NCBI RefSeq assembly: GCF_019834675.1
Contig: NZ_JABUBU010000007.1
Location: 60,043-124,042 of the forward strand
DNA from: Rhodococcoides corynebacterioides
GTDB lineage: Bacteria; Actinomycetota; Actinomycetes; Mycobacteriales; Mycobacteriaceae
Reading direction: 5' to 3'
DNA length: 64,000 nucleotides
Shown piece after piece: positions 16,948 through 25,149 of the stretch. The notes under the pieces were generated by a model. The model was not told the origin of the DNA and did not search any database. It saw only the letters and a program-made list of their open reading frames with translations. A program made the position numbers and the translations under genes. Position 1 is the first letter of the stretch. Each line of letters opens with the position of its first letter.

Positions 16948-17376
16948 ATGACACGGGCCATCACCACGGACCCCGACTCCGCCGGGTCGGCATCGACCAT
17001 CGAGCTCGGCGTCCTCGCCGACCCCGGCCAGCTGTCCGTCACCCGTGCCGTCGCCGCCGCTCTCGCGGCGCAGGAGGACTTCGACCTCGACAGCATCGCG
17101 GACATCCGGCTGGCGATCGACGAGTCGTGCAGTCGGCTCATCGTGCGCGCCACCCCGGGCGCTCGCCTGGTCTGCGCGTTCACGCCCGGACCCGACGTCC
17201 TCGAGGTCGCCGTCACCACCACCACCGAGCCCGGCGCCGACCTCGACGCCAGCGGTTTCGGGTGGCACGTGCTGAACGCGTTGACCGATACCGTGTCCAC
17301 CTCGCAGACCGAGCACGACGGCGTCGTCTCCACCACCATCGAATTCACCAAGCGCAAGCACGGCCTGGACGAGTGA
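16948..17376 (+). CDS. rsbW: Anti-sigma factor, RsbW/UsfX-like ATP-binding protein
   Basis: 142 residues, GHKL kinase fold. The N-box region reads DIRLAIDESCSRLI (~52-65); the Asn that normally binds Mg-ATP is replaced by Ser at the equivalent place. The G-box is GFGWHVLNAL (~103-112). UsfX of M. tuberculosis, which sequesters SigF, is similarly diverged. It ends in GTGA overlap with sigF, so the two products are made together, as expected for a sigma/anti-sigma pair. The start has a GAAAG ribosome-binding site. Release of SigF would depend on antagonists such as the divergent STAS protein. Confidence 0.85.
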   Translation: MTRAITTDPDSAGSASTIELGVLADPGQLSVTRAVAAALAAQEDFDLDSIADIRLAIDESCSRLIVRATPGARLVCAFTPGPDVLEVAVTTTTEPGADLDASGFGWHVLNALTDTVSTSQTEHDGVVSTTIEFTKRKHGLDE

Positions 17377-18164
17377 CGACCAGCGAACGCAAGAGCAAGT
17401 CCCGGCGGTCGGCCGACGAGTACGCCGACGTCGCGGCGAAGTTCACGGCTATCGGAGAACTGCCGGAGGGCGACCCGCAGCGGCGGGTCCTGCGGGATCA
17501 GCTCGTCACGCGCTGCCTGCCGCTCGCCGAGCACATCGCCCGCCGCTTCGACGGCCGCGGCGAGGCGCACGACGACCTGGTGCAGGTCGCGCGCGTCGGG
17601 CTCGTCAACGCCGTCGACCGGTTCGACGTGGAGCGCGGCTCGGACTTCGTCTCCTTCGCGGTTCCCACCATCATGGGTGAGGTCCGCCGCCACTTCCGCG
17701 ACGCCGGGTGGGCCGTGCGGGTGCCCCGCCGGATGAAGGAGCTGCATCTGCAGCTCTCGCGTGCCGTGGCGGATCTGTCCCAGACGCAGGGTCGGTCCCC
17801 GACCGTCTCCGAACTCGCCGAGTACCTGGATCTGGACCGAGACGAGGTCGCGATGGGCCTCACCGCCGGCAACGCTTACCAGACCCTGTCGGTGGACAGC
17901 GCGTCGAGCGGCAGCGACTCCGAAGGACTCTCCCTCGCGGACACCCTGGGTGACTACGACAAGGAGATGGAGAACGTCGAGAACCACGAGGCGCTCCGTC
18001 CCCTGCTCGAGAAGCTCCCCGAGCGCGAGCGAAACGTGTTGCTGCTCCGCTTCTTCGGCAACATGACGCAGACGCAGATCGCGGACAAGATGGGCATCTC
18101 GCAGATGCACGTGTCGCGGTTGCTGGCGCGCACGCTGGCGCAACTGCGCGAAGAGCTGCACTAG
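17373..18164 (+). CDS. sigF: RNA polymerase sigma factor SigF (SigB/F/G family)
   Basis: 263 residues, the usual length. Region 2 (DDLVQVARVGLVNAVDRFD through FVSFAVPTIMGEVRRHFRD) includes the -10 recognition helix. Region 3 is RSPTVSELAEYLDLDRDEV. Region 4 (EKLPERERNVLLLRFFGNMTQTQIADKMGISQMHVSRLL) carries the -35 helix-turn-helix. It starts with GTG overlapping the rsbW stop. In mycobacteria SigF directs stress and stationary-phase genes. A SigF-type promoter upstream of the operon suggests autoregulation. A small hairpin (18165-18179) follows the stop before ppk2. Confidence 0.93.
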   Translation: MTTSERKSKSRRSADEYADVAAKFTAIGELPEGDPQRRVLRDQLVTRCLPLAEHIARRFDGRGEAHDDLVQVARVGLVNAVDRFDVERGSDFVSFAVPTIMGEVRRHFRDAGWAVRVPRRMKELHLQLSRAVADLSQTQGRSPTVSELAEYLDLDRDEVAMGLTAGNAYQTLSVDSASSGSDSEGLSLADTLGDYDKEMENVENHEALRPLLEKLPERERNVLLLRFFGNMTQTQIADKMGISQMHVSRLLARTLAQLREELH

Positions 18165-18180
18165 CCCGGTATCCGGGCCC

Positions 18181-18186
18181 TACAGT
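18181..18186 (+). promoter_or_regulatory. -10 hexamer of a probable leaderless ppk2 promoter
   Basis: TACAGT seven bases before the ATG at 18194, just after a GCCCGG-tat-CCGGGC hairpin (18165-18179). It would give ppk2 its own transcript in addition to read-through from sigF. Confidence 0.45.
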
Positions 18187-18193
18187 TCTGGCC

Positions 18194-19048
18194 ATGAGTT
18201 CGCGCAGCGGGTGGTCGGGGTCGGCGACGGAGATCCTGCGGGTCGATCCCGACGTCTCGTTCGGCGACGTCGACACCTACGCCAAGCCGGGGTTCGACGG
18301 CTCGAAGTCGGACGGCAAGGCGTGGCTCGACGCGCGCGCCGCCGACCTGCTGGAGCTGCAGGAGAAGCTGTACGCCAACGGACGCTCCGGCGACCGGCGA
18401 TCGGTGCTGCTCGTGCTGCAGGGAATGGACACGTCCGGCAAGGGCGGCATCGTCAAACACGTTCTGGGACAGGTGGAACCGCAGGGCGTCGACCACACCT
18501 CGTTCGCCGCCCCCACCGAGGAGGAGCGGGCGCATCCGTTCCTGTGGCGCGTCGAGAAGGCGCTGCCGCGCGCGGGACAGATCGGCGTGTTCGACCGCTC
18601 GCACTACGAGGACGTGCTGATCGTCCGGGTGCACGACATGGTGCCGCGCGAGGTGTGGGAAGCCCGCTACGACGAGATCAACGCCTTCGAGAAGCGCGTG
18701 GTGGAGTCCGGCACCACGCTGATCAAGGTCGCGCTGGCGCTGTCGAAGGACGAGCAGCGGGACCGACTCGCCCGGCGGCTCCGGCGGCCGGACAAGTACT
18801 GGAAGTTCGACCCGTCGGACGTCACCGAGCGGGGCTGGTGGAACGACTACATGGCGGCCTACGACGCGGTCCTCCAGCGGACCTCGACGGAGTACGCGCC
18901 GTGGCACGTGGTGCCGTGCGACCGTAAGTGGTACAGCCGGGTCGCGATCACCGAGCTGCTCGTCGAAGCCCTGCACGGGTTCGAGCTGGACTGGCCCGCA
19001 GCGGATTTCGACGTCGAGGAGCAGCGCCGCCGGCTGCAGGAGAGCTGA
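18194..19048 (+). CDS. ppk2: Polyphosphate kinase 2, class III-like
   Basis: 284 residues. PPK2 enzymes transfer phosphate between polyphosphate and nucleotides. The P-loop is LQGMDTSGKGGIVKHVL (~72-88). The Walker-B/lid element is FDRSHYEDVLIVRVHDMVP. The run PQGVDHTSFAAPTEEE is typical of the class III subgroup, whose members can phosphorylate AMP and ADP. Conserved C-terminal residues include PDKYWKFDPSDV and a late WHVVPCDRKWYSR. It lies 29 bases after sigF, so stress-coupled expression is plausible. A second, different PPK2 gene lies at 41710-42612. Confidence 0.88.
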   Translation: MSSRSGWSGSATEILRVDPDVSFGDVDTYAKPGFDGSKSDGKAWLDARAADLLELQEKLYANGRSGDRRSVLLVLQGMDTSGKGGIVKHVLGQVEPQGVDHTSFAAPTEEERAHPFLWRVEKALPRAGQIGVFDRSHYEDVLIVRVHDMVPREVWEARYDEINAFEKRVVESGTTLIKVALALSKDEQRDRLARRLRRPDKYWKFDPSDVTERGWWNDYMAAYDAVLQRTSTEYAPWHVVPCDRKWYSRVAITELLVEALHGFELDWPAADFDVEEQRRRLQES

Positions 19049-19070
19049 CGGCGCTGCTCGACGGAGTCTG

Positions 19071-19118
19071 GATCAGAGAGTCGCGGTGTCGACGGCGATC
19101 AGAGAGTCGCGGTGTCGA
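19071..19118. repeat. Tandem 22-bp direct repeat at the end of the alcohol dehydrogenase gene
   Basis: The same 22 bases occur at 19071-19092 and 19097-19118, with a period of 26. The second copy holds the last codons and stop of the alcohol dehydrogenase gene. The first is a non-coding copy just downstream. It looks like a recent slippage duplication. Confidence 0.8.
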
Positions 19119-20139
19119 TGACGAAGCGGTAGCGCACGTCCGACTTCACGACGCGGTCGTACGCCTCGTTGATCTTCTCGGCCGGGATGACCTCGATCTC
19201 GGCGCCGATGTGGTGCTCGGCGCAGAAGTCGAGCATCTCCTGGGTCTCGGCGATGCCGCCGACCATCGACCCGGCGAACGAGCGACGGTTGGCCAGCAGG
19301 TTGAACGCCGGCACCTCGAGGGGCTTCTCCGGCACACCGAGCTCGACGAGGGTGCCGTTGCGGGCGAGCAGCCCGAGGTAGTCGCCCATCGGCAGGTTGG
19401 CCGACACGGTGTTGAGGATCAGGTCGAACTTCCCGCGCAGGTCCTTCAGCGCGGTGGTGTCCTTGGTGGCGTAGTACTCGTCGGCCCCGAGGCGCTTGCC
19501 GTCCTCCTCCTTGCTCAGCGTCTGGCTGAGCACGGTGACGTGGGCGCCGAGGGCGTGGGCGATCTTGACGCCGATGTGGCCCAGGCCGCCCATGCCGATG
19601 ATGGCGACCTTCTTGTCCGGCCCCGCACCCCAGTGCTTGAGCGGGGAGTACAGGGTGATGCCGGCGCACAGCAGCGGCGCGGCGACGTCGAGGTCCACGC
19701 CCTCGGGGATCCCGAGGACGAAGCGCTCGGTCACGACGATCTGCGTGGAGTAGCCGCCGTGGGTGAACTCGCCCTCGTAGGTCTCCGAGTTGTAGGTCTG
19801 GACGACGCCCTTGGTGCAGTACTGCTCGTCGCCGTCCCGGCACGCCTCGCACTCGCCGCAGGAATCGACGAAGCAGCCGACGCCGACGCGGTCGCCGACC
19901 TTGCGGGTGGTGACCTCGGAGCCGACCTCGGCGACGATGCCGGCGATCTCGTGGCCCGGCACGACGGGATACGTGGTGCCGCCCCACTCGTTGCGCGCGG
20001 TGTGGATGTCGGAGTGGCAGATGCCGGCGAATTTGACGTCGATCAGGACGTCGTGCGGGCCGAGTTCGCGACGCTCGATCGTGGTCTTCTCGAGCGGCGC
20101 GTCGGGAGCGGTGGCCTGATATGCGGTAGCTGTGGACAT
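19099..20139 (-). CDS. Zinc-dependent NADP-type alcohol dehydrogenase (AdhC/YahK-like)
   Basis: 346 residues, medium-chain dehydrogenase. Catalytic zinc ligands are in [12 protein letters not shown] (Cys) and [14 protein letters not shown] (His-Glu); the third is the Cys in [14 protein letters not shown]. The structural zinc is bound by four cysteines in [17 protein letters not shown]. The Rossmann motif is [20 protein letters not shown], with no acidic residue after the second strand (VTVLSQT), which favours NADP(H). This subfamily reduces a wide range of aldehydes. The start ATG at 20139 gives the typical N-terminus. The last codons lie in a 26-bp-period tandem repeat. Confidence 0.9.
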   Translation of the reverse strand: MSTATAYQATAPDAPLEKTTIERRELGPHDVLIDVKFAGICHSDIHTARNEWGGTTYPVVPGHEIAGIVAEVGSEVTTRKVGDRVGVGCFVDSCGECEACRDGDEQYCTKGVVQTYNSETYEGEFTHGGYSTQIVVTERFVLGIPEGVDLDVAAPLLCAGITLYSPLKHWGAGPDKKVAIIGMGGLGHIGVKIAHALGAHVTVLSQTLSKEEDGKRLGADEYYATKDTTALKDLRGKFDLILNTVSANLPMGDYLGLLARNGTLVELGVPEKPLEVPAFNLLANRRSFAGSMVGGIAETQEMLDFCAEHHIGAEIEVIPAEKINEAYDRVVKSDVRYRFVIDTATL

Positions 20140-20275
20140 GTCGTCATGCGTACCCGTGCATCGTTGACTGGTAAACAACATCCGACCCGGGCCACACCAC
20201 GATGTCCGTGTCGTCCGAAAGCTCCCGCGTGTCGCCGCGGACTCGGGTGAGCGTCCGCGGTGTCGGTGAGGGGCC

Positions 20276-20533
20276 TCAGCCGGTGACGGCGCGGTACCCC
20301 AGGAAGCCGACGTACGCGGCGAGGCCCACCAACCCGATCTTCCGCGTCGCCGGGATCGCGATCGCCGTCCCGATCGCCAGCTCCGACGCGCCGTTGCGGT
20401 ACGTCCACGTCCGCGTGTCGTCGGGGAAGACCGGCTCGGTGATGGGCCGGAACGCGTCGGGGGCGACGAAGTGCGCTGCGCCCGTCGCCGCCAGCACGAC
20501 GCCGGCGACAGTGGGAACGGTGATGGATGCCAT
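20276..20533 (-). CDS. Small DoxX-like membrane protein
   Basis: 85 residues with three hydrophobic segments (residues ~5-23, 47-60 and 64-80). The pattern [14 protein letters not shown] followed by [23 protein letters not shown] resembles the first half of DoxX-type membrane proteins. It is shorter than usual (about 120-140 residues), so the call is tentative. A TACAGT hexamer six bases before the ATG (20540-20545, minus strand) marks a leaderless promoter. It is back-to-back with the leaderless promoter of the divergent methyltransferase gene. Confidence 0.6.
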   Translation of the reverse strand: MASITVPTVAGVVLAATGAAHFVAPDAFRPITEPVFPDDTRTWTYRNGASELAIGTAIAIPATRKIGLVGLAAYVGFLGYRAVTG

Positions 20534-20539
20534 GGCCGA

Positions 20540-20561
20540 ACTGTAGTACCCGACCTACCGT
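20540..20561. promoter_or_regulatory. Back-to-back leaderless promoters
   Basis: Minus-strand TACAGT (20540-20545) serves the DoxX-like gene and plus-strand TACCGT (20556-20561) serves the methyltransferase gene, each six bases from its ATG. Only 34 bases separate the two start codons, so the two promoters must overlap and could exclude each other. Confidence 0.5.
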
Positions 20562-20567
20562 GGTCCC

Positions 20568-21344
20568 ATGGCCGACGCGCGCGCTGTGGACCGCACCCGA
20601 TCACTCCTCCGTCCCGGCACCCCGAGCACCCTTCGTGACGACGGCGTTCTCGACGTTCGCCGACCCGACCCCGGTCCGGCGCCGTCCCGCGCGGCCCAGC
20701 GGCTCATGCGCTTCGGCCCGCTCGCGACGATCTACGAGCGGGCGTGGCGTCCCCTGTTCCGCCTCTGGATGGGCCTCGGCGGACCGACCGTCGAGACCGA
20801 ACGCACTCTCGCCGTCCGCGACCTCGGCCTGGTCGACCCGGACACCCGGGTGGTGCTCGACGTCGCCTGCGGACCCGGCGGTTTCACCCGGTACCTCGCC
20901 GACGCGCTCGTCGACGCCGGCCGGGACGACGCCCTGGTCATCGGACTCGACGCCTCCGAGCCCATGCTCGCCCGCGCCGCCGCCGACACCGACCGGCCCG
21001 ACCACGTCGCGTACGTCCTCGGCGACGCGCGCGACCTGCCGTTCGAGGACGGCTCCGTCGACGCCGTCTGCTGCTACGCCGCGCTGTACCTCGTCCCGGA
21101 ACCGCTGCGCGTGCTCGCCGAGCTCGTGCGGGTGCTGCGCCCCGGCGGACGCATCGCTCTGATGACCACCGTGCGCCGCGGCCCCGACCCGGTCGGCAGC
21201 GTCATGGCCGCCGCCGTCCGCCCCAGCGGACTCGAGGTCTTCGACCCGGACACCTTCACCGACGCGCTCGACCGCGCCGGCTTCGCGTTCGTCGAGCAGC
21301 GCATTCACGGCGCGGCGCAGTTCGTGACCGGCAGGAAAGTCTGA
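20568..21344 (+). CDS. Class I SAM-dependent methyltransferase (UbiE/Methyltransf_11 type)
   Basis: 258 residues. The SAM loop is [17 protein letters not shown] (motif I), followed by [11 protein letters not shown] (motif II, acidic residue for the ribose), [31 protein letters not shown] (motifs III/IV) and [17 protein letters not shown]. The N-terminal ~70 residues ([20 protein letters not shown]) form a helical cap seen in lipid- or quinone-type methyltransferases of actinobacteria. The substrate is unknown. It is convergent with the end of the mce operon, 10 bases away. Confidence 0.85.
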   Translation: MADARAVDRTRSLLRPGTPSTLRDDGVLDVRRPDPGPAPSRAAQRLMRFGPLATIYERAWRPLFRLWMGLGGPTVETERTLAVRDLGLVDPDTRVVLDVACGPGGFTRYLADALVDAGRDDALVIGLDASEPMLARAAADTDRPDHVAYVLGDARDLPFEDGSVDAVCCYAALYLVPEPLRVLAELVRVLRPGGRIALMTTVRRGPDPVGSVMAAAVRPSGLEVFDPDTFTDALDRAGFAFVEQRIHGAAQFVTGRKV

Positions 21345-21354
21345 CGATCCGCGG

Positions 21355-22038
21355 CTACGCCGCTCCGGTATCCGCGCCGTAGTCCGACACCAACCACCGA
21401 TCCCCGTCCTTCTCGACGGTCACGGTCAGCAGGGTGGGCACGGCGCCGGGCTCCGGCTGCTGCAGGTTCTGCGTGGTCTGCGTGGCGAACACCTTGACCG
21501 TGTAGACGCCACCGTCCTGCGCCGTCACCGTCGCCGCGTTCACGGCGCCCGAGGCCACCACCTGCGAGTCCGTCATGATCTGCGTCAGCACCTCGCGCAC
21601 CCCGTCGAACCGCTCGCGCAGTGCGTCCGTGGTGCCCTCCTCGACGCCCGCGAAGAAGCCGTCGATGTTCGTGTGGTCGTAGGTCAGGGACCGCTCGGTG
21701 TATCCGCGGGCGACGTCCACCGCTGCCGCGCGGTCGGCGTCGGCCGCCCGCTCCGCGTCCAATGCCCCCGCCGCGGAGCGCCACTGCCACACCGCGAGCC
21801 CGGCCGCGAGCACGGCCAGCACGGCGACGACGGCGAGGAGAACCGTCGTCCGGCGGCCGGAGCGAGCGGTCCCGCCCCGGTCGGCGTTCCCGTCGGCCGG
21901 CGCGTCGGATGCGGCGGGGGCGTCGGTCGCGGCCGTGCCCGTCGTGGTCGTCGCGCCCTGGTCGACGAAGTCGAATTCGTCGAGGTCCGACTCGGGGCGG
22001 CCGGAATCGGTGTGGTTCTTGTCGAGCTCGGTACTCAT
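21355..22038 (-). CDS. Mce-associated membrane protein
   Basis: 227 residues. A long acidic, low-complexity cytoplasmic N-terminus (~1-62, with SDLDEFDFVDQG) precedes one transmembrane helix (TTVLLAVVAVLAVLAAGLAVWQW, ~64-86). The extracytoplasmic domain of Mas proteins follows: DVARGYTERSLTYDHTNIDGFF, VNAATVTAQDGGVYTVKVF and LTVTVEKDGDRWLVSDYG. Mas proteins are thought to stabilise or assist Mce transporters. It is the last gene of the operon, 55 bases after mceF, with an AAAGGAC ribosome-binding site. A 7-bp stem hairpin (22053-22073) lies in the gap. Only one mas gene is present; many Mce loci carry two or more. Confidence 0.85.
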   Translation of the reverse strand: MSTELDKNHTDSGRPESDLDEFDFVDQGATTTTGTAATDAPAASDAPADGNADRGGTARSGRRTTVLLAVVAVLAVLAAGLAVWQWRSAAGALDAERAADADRAAAVDVARGYTERSLTYDHTNIDGFFAGVEEGTTDALRERFDGVREVLTQIMTDSQVVASGAVNAATVTAQDGGVYTVKVFATQTTQNLQQPEPGAVPTLLTVTVEKDGDRWLVSDYGADTGAA

Positions 22039-22052
22039 GAACGTCCTTTCGG

Positions 22053-22073
22053 TCCGGGCGGAATCGGCCCGGA
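22053..22073 (-). terminator. Hairpin between mceF and the mas gene
   Basis: TCCGGGC (22053-22059) pairs with GCCCGGA (22067-22073) across a seven-base loop. It may attenuate transcription or protect the upstream mRNA. It is short, so function is uncertain. Confidence 0.35.
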
Positions 22074-22093
22074 GCTGATCGGGGCGGGGTCGG

Positions 22094-23041
22094 TCAGTTC
22101 GGCGGCAGGGTGACGGAGACGCGAGCGGGTCCACCACGGGGGAAGACCTGCTCGAGCATGGTCACGAGGGCACCCGCGTCGACCCGCAGCGGGCGGATAG
22201 GGCGGGTCACCGGGCGCAGGACCGTCGCGATGAACCCGAGGTCCGGGGACACCTGGCTGAGGTACTCGTCGATCTTGGGTACGAGCCGGCCGAGTTCGCC
22301 GTCCCACACCGTCTCGCCGACGTACGAGTAGTCCTGGTAGGACCCGATGAGATGTTCGAGGGCGTTGCCGGACAGGCGCAGCTCCGGCACGGTGTCCGCG
22401 AGCCGCGGGCCGAGGGAGTCGGCGTACGCGTTCTCGCCGAGCACCTGCAGGTTGTAGTAGAGCTGGCGGACCACATCCTTCTTGTCCTGGAGGGTCAGCG
22501 ACAGCAGGCGCAACACCTCGACGACGTTGTCGATCTCCGGTTCGCGGCCTCGGGTCGCGGTGTCGACGGTGTCGACGATGCCGCCGAGGGCCCGCGTGTC
22601 GATCTCCGCGGTCAGCGCCTCGGCCACCGCGAGGGTGTCGCTCACGCTCGGGGACACCACCACGTTGTCGGAGTCGACCGTGTCGCCGTCGGACAGGAAC
22701 GGCCCCGACGCGGTGCGCGGCCGGAAGTCGAGGAACTGCTCGCCGGCGGCGGAGAGGTTGGAAACCCGCACCTCGGTGTCCCGCGGGATCGGGTCGGCGG
22801 CGTCCACCCGGACCACCGCCTCGAGCCCGTCCCGCCCGACGTCGATGCGCTCGACCCGCCCGATCTCGGCGCCCCGCAGGGTCACCTGCGACGTGTCGAT
22901 CAACCCGCCGGAGGTGGTGAGCGGGACGGTGAGGGTCAGGTGGTCGCGCCGCGGATCCATGTCCAGCACGCCGAGCGCGAGGTAGGCCACGCCCAGCACG
23001 GCCACCACCACCAGCGCGCCCACGGACAGGAGTGTCTTCAT
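22094..23041 (-). CDS. mceF: Mce family protein MceF
   Basis: 315 residues. An N-terminal transmembrane segment (LLSVGALVVVAVLGVAYLALGVL, ~4-26) is followed by the MlaD/MCE domain (~32-115: LTVPLTTSGGLIDTSQVTLRGAEIGRVERI, then VSNLSAAGEQFLDFRP). An alpha-helical C-terminal part follows (VVEVLRLLSLTLQDKKDVVRQLYYNL). MCE subunits form a hexameric lipid-conducting barrel and needle spanning the periplasm. The start ATG overlaps the mceE stop (ATGA). Confidence 0.9.
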   Translation of the reverse strand: MKTLLSVGALVVVAVLGVAYLALGVLDMDPRRDHLTLTVPLTTSGGLIDTSQVTLRGAEIGRVERIDVGRDGLEAVVRVDAADPIPRDTEVRVSNLSAAGEQFLDFRPRTASGPFLSDGDTVDSDNVVVSPSVSDTLAVAEALTAEIDTRALGGIVDTVDTATRGREPEIDNVVEVLRLLSLTLQDKKDVVRQLYYNLQVLGENAYADSLGPRLADTVPELRLSGNALEHLIGSYQDYSYVGETVWDGELGRLVPKIDEYLSQVSPDLGFIATVLRPVTRPIRPLRVDAGALVTMLEQVFPRGGPARVSVTLPPN

Positions 23042-24093
23042 CGCACGAATCCGATCCCGCGGAGCACCGCGATCATCTCGTTCGCCCGGTCCACCGGTGC
23101 CTGTCCGGGTGCGGGCGGGCCGGACACCGACGTGACCCGGACGTCGGGCGTCGTGGAGAAGAACGGCACCAGACGATCCCGCAGCAGCGCGTCCATTCGC
23201 GACGCCAGCATCGGCGCCGTCAGGTCGGCCGTGGCGAGCGTGCGCACCATCGGCTGCAGCGTGGCGACGACGTCCCGCAGGTCGCCGTACACCGGGTTGA
23301 TGACGTCGCCGATGTTCCGGGACATGTACCCGAGGTCGATCAGGGCGTCGACGACGACCAACAGGGCGTCGGCGAGGCCGCCGACGCGTTCGGGGCCGGT
23401 GGTCAGCACCGTGTCGAGCGTGTCGGTGCGGGCGGCGAACGAGCCGAACACCGCTTCCGCGGCGCCGAGGATGCGGTCGAGCTCGTCGTCGTTCGTGGCC
23501 AGGTCGGTCAGCGCCTGCCGGGCCTTCTCGTTGATCAGATCGACCGTCTCGGGCGCGGGGATCGCGCGGTTGAACCGGTCGATCGAGCGCTGGAAGTCGA
23601 CGATGTGTCCGCCGGCCACCACCTCGGACAGGCCGCGCAGGACGTCCTCGACGTTGTCCGCCGGGTCCGTCCGCTCGAGCGGGATGGTGTCCCCGTCCTG
23701 CAGGGCCCCGCCCTGCGGTGCGTCCGGCGCGGGCCGCTGCAGCGAGACGTAGATCTCGCCGAGGATGGTCCCCTGCCGCAGCTCGGCGCGGGTCGCCGCG
23801 GGCAGCTCGACGGTCCGGTCGATGTCGACGGCGGCGACGGCCGTGGTGCCGACGAGCGTCACCGAGTCCAGCAACCCGACGTCCACCCCGTCGAGCACCA
23901 CCTTGGCACGGTCGGGCAGATTGAGAACCGAGGAGAACTCGATGTTCACCCGGTACGTCGGGCCGGGGACGTAGCTCCCGGGCAGCGGCAGGTCGGCGAT
24001 CGACGCGCCGCACCCGGCGACGGAGACCGCCGTCGCCGCGGCGACCGCGGCGGCGAGCGCGCGCATCCACGGTCGGGTCGTGTGCCGCCTCAT
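23038..24093 (-). CDS. mceE: Mce family lipoprotein MceE
   Basis: 351 residues. A signal peptide ends in a lipobox (AVSVAGCGAS, Cys ~28), so this subunit is a lipoprotein, as MceE/LprK is in mycobacteria. The MCE domain begins at YRVNIEFSSVLNLPDRAKVVLDGVDVGLL and runs to EIYVSLQRP. The helical region is at ~165-300 (FNRAIPAPETVDLINEKARQAL). ATGA overlaps join it to mceD upstream and mceF downstream. Confidence 0.9.
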   Translation of the reverse strand: MRRHTTRPWMRALAAAVAAATAVSVAGCGASIADLPLPGSYVPGPTYRVNIEFSSVLNLPDRAKVVLDGVDVGLLDSVTLVGTTAVAAVDIDRTVELPAATRAELRQGTILGEIYVSLQRPAPDAPQGGALQDGDTIPLERTDPADNVEDVLRGLSEVVAGGHIVDFQRSIDRFNRAIPAPETVDLINEKARQALTDLATNDDELDRILGAAEAVFGSFAARTDTLDTVLTTGPERVGGLADALLVVVDALIDLGYMSRNIGDVINPVYGDLRDVVATLQPMVRTLATADLTAPMLASRMDALLRDRLVPFFSTTPDVRVTSVSGPPAPGQAPVDRANEMIAVLRGIGFVR

Positions 24094-25148
24094 CGGGTGC
24101 CCGCCGTACCGAGGACCATCGGGACCAGATCGACGGCGACGGAGTTGCCCCCGGCCGGCTCGACCTTCGGCGGAACGTACGTCAGCCGCGCGGCGCCGGT
24201 CGCCGGATCGGTGAGCGACGCGGTCTGCTCGGCGGCCTTGGGCACGCGCGAGAGGATGCTCGCGATGTCGCCGACCTTGCTCACCACGATCGCGACGATC
24301 GGAACGAGCACGTCGAGAACCTGGTAGAGCTTGGGCGCGAACTTCGGCAGTGTGCGTTCGAGGATCGGCAGGAACTCGACGGTGAGGTCGATGCCCTGCG
24401 CGAACCGCTCCGAGAACTCGCCGGCGGCGCCGAGTCCCTGCTTCAGGTTCTCCACGAGCCTGGTGATCTCGGGCCACCGGTCGACCAACGTGGTGGTCAG
24501 CAGGTCGATGTTGTCCATCATCCGCCGCACCTGGGTGTCCTTGTTCGCCGGATTGCCGACGAGCGCGGAGATCTGCGACAGCGCCGTCCCCAGCTCGTCG
24601 CCGCTGCCGTCGAGCGCGGCGTCGAGGGACCGGAGCGTGTCGCCGAGCAGCTGTTCCTCCGGCGGGCGGGGCGAGACCGGATCGGTGGTGGACGTGGTCC
24701 CGAGCAGCTCGGCACCCAGGTCGTTCACCGCGGTGAGCGTGTCGCTGATCCCCAGCGGAGTGCGGGTCCGCTCCAGCGGGATGCACTCGCCGCGGTCGAA
24801 GCGAACGCCGTCGCGGTAGGGCGTCGTCAGTTCGAGCCGGCGGTCGGTGACGATCGAGTCCGACAGCGTCACCGCGCCGACGTCCGCGGGCAGCGCGAGC
24901 GTCTCGTCGACCGCCATGGTGACGCGGACGTGGTCGCCGCGCGGTTCGATGCGGCTCACCTCGCCGACCGGGATCCCGAGCAGCGTCACGTTGTTGCCCT
25001 CGTAGAGACCCACCGAGTCGGCCATGTCCGCGCACATCTCGGTGCGCGAGGTCGACACGAGCTTCGCGGCGGACGACGCGGCGGTGCCGGCGCCGACGAC
25101 CAGGACGGCCGCCAGACCGACGACGACGGCCTTGCGTGGTGCTGCCAC
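24090..25148 (-). CDS. mceD: Mce family protein MceD
   Basis: 352 residues. One N-terminal membrane segment (AVVVGLAAVLVVGAGTAASSAA) precedes the MCE domain (MADSVGLYEGNNVTLLGIPVGEVSRIEPRGDHVRVTM region, ~41-75) and a long helical C-terminal half. The start is GTG at 25148, one base after the mceC stop codon. The end overlaps mceE by ATGA. Part of the six-subunit Mce set. Confidence 0.88.
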   Translation of the reverse strand: MAAPRKAVVVGLAAVLVVGAGTAASSAAKLVSTSRTEMCADMADSVGLYEGNNVTLLGIPVGEVSRIEPRGDHVRVTMAVDETLALPADVGAVTLSDSIVTDRRLELTTPYRDGVRFDRGECIPLERTRTPLGISDTLTAVNDLGAELLGTTSTTDPVSPRPPEEQLLGDTLRSLDAALDGSGDELGTALSQISALVGNPANKDTQVRRMMDNIDLLTTTLVDRWPEITRLVENLKQGLGAAGEFSERFAQGIDLTVEFLPILERTLPKFAPKLYQVLDVLVPIVAIVVSKVGDIASILSRVPKAAEQTASLTDPATGAARLTYVPPKVEPAGGNSVAVDLVPMVLGTAGTR

Positions 25149-25149
25149 C

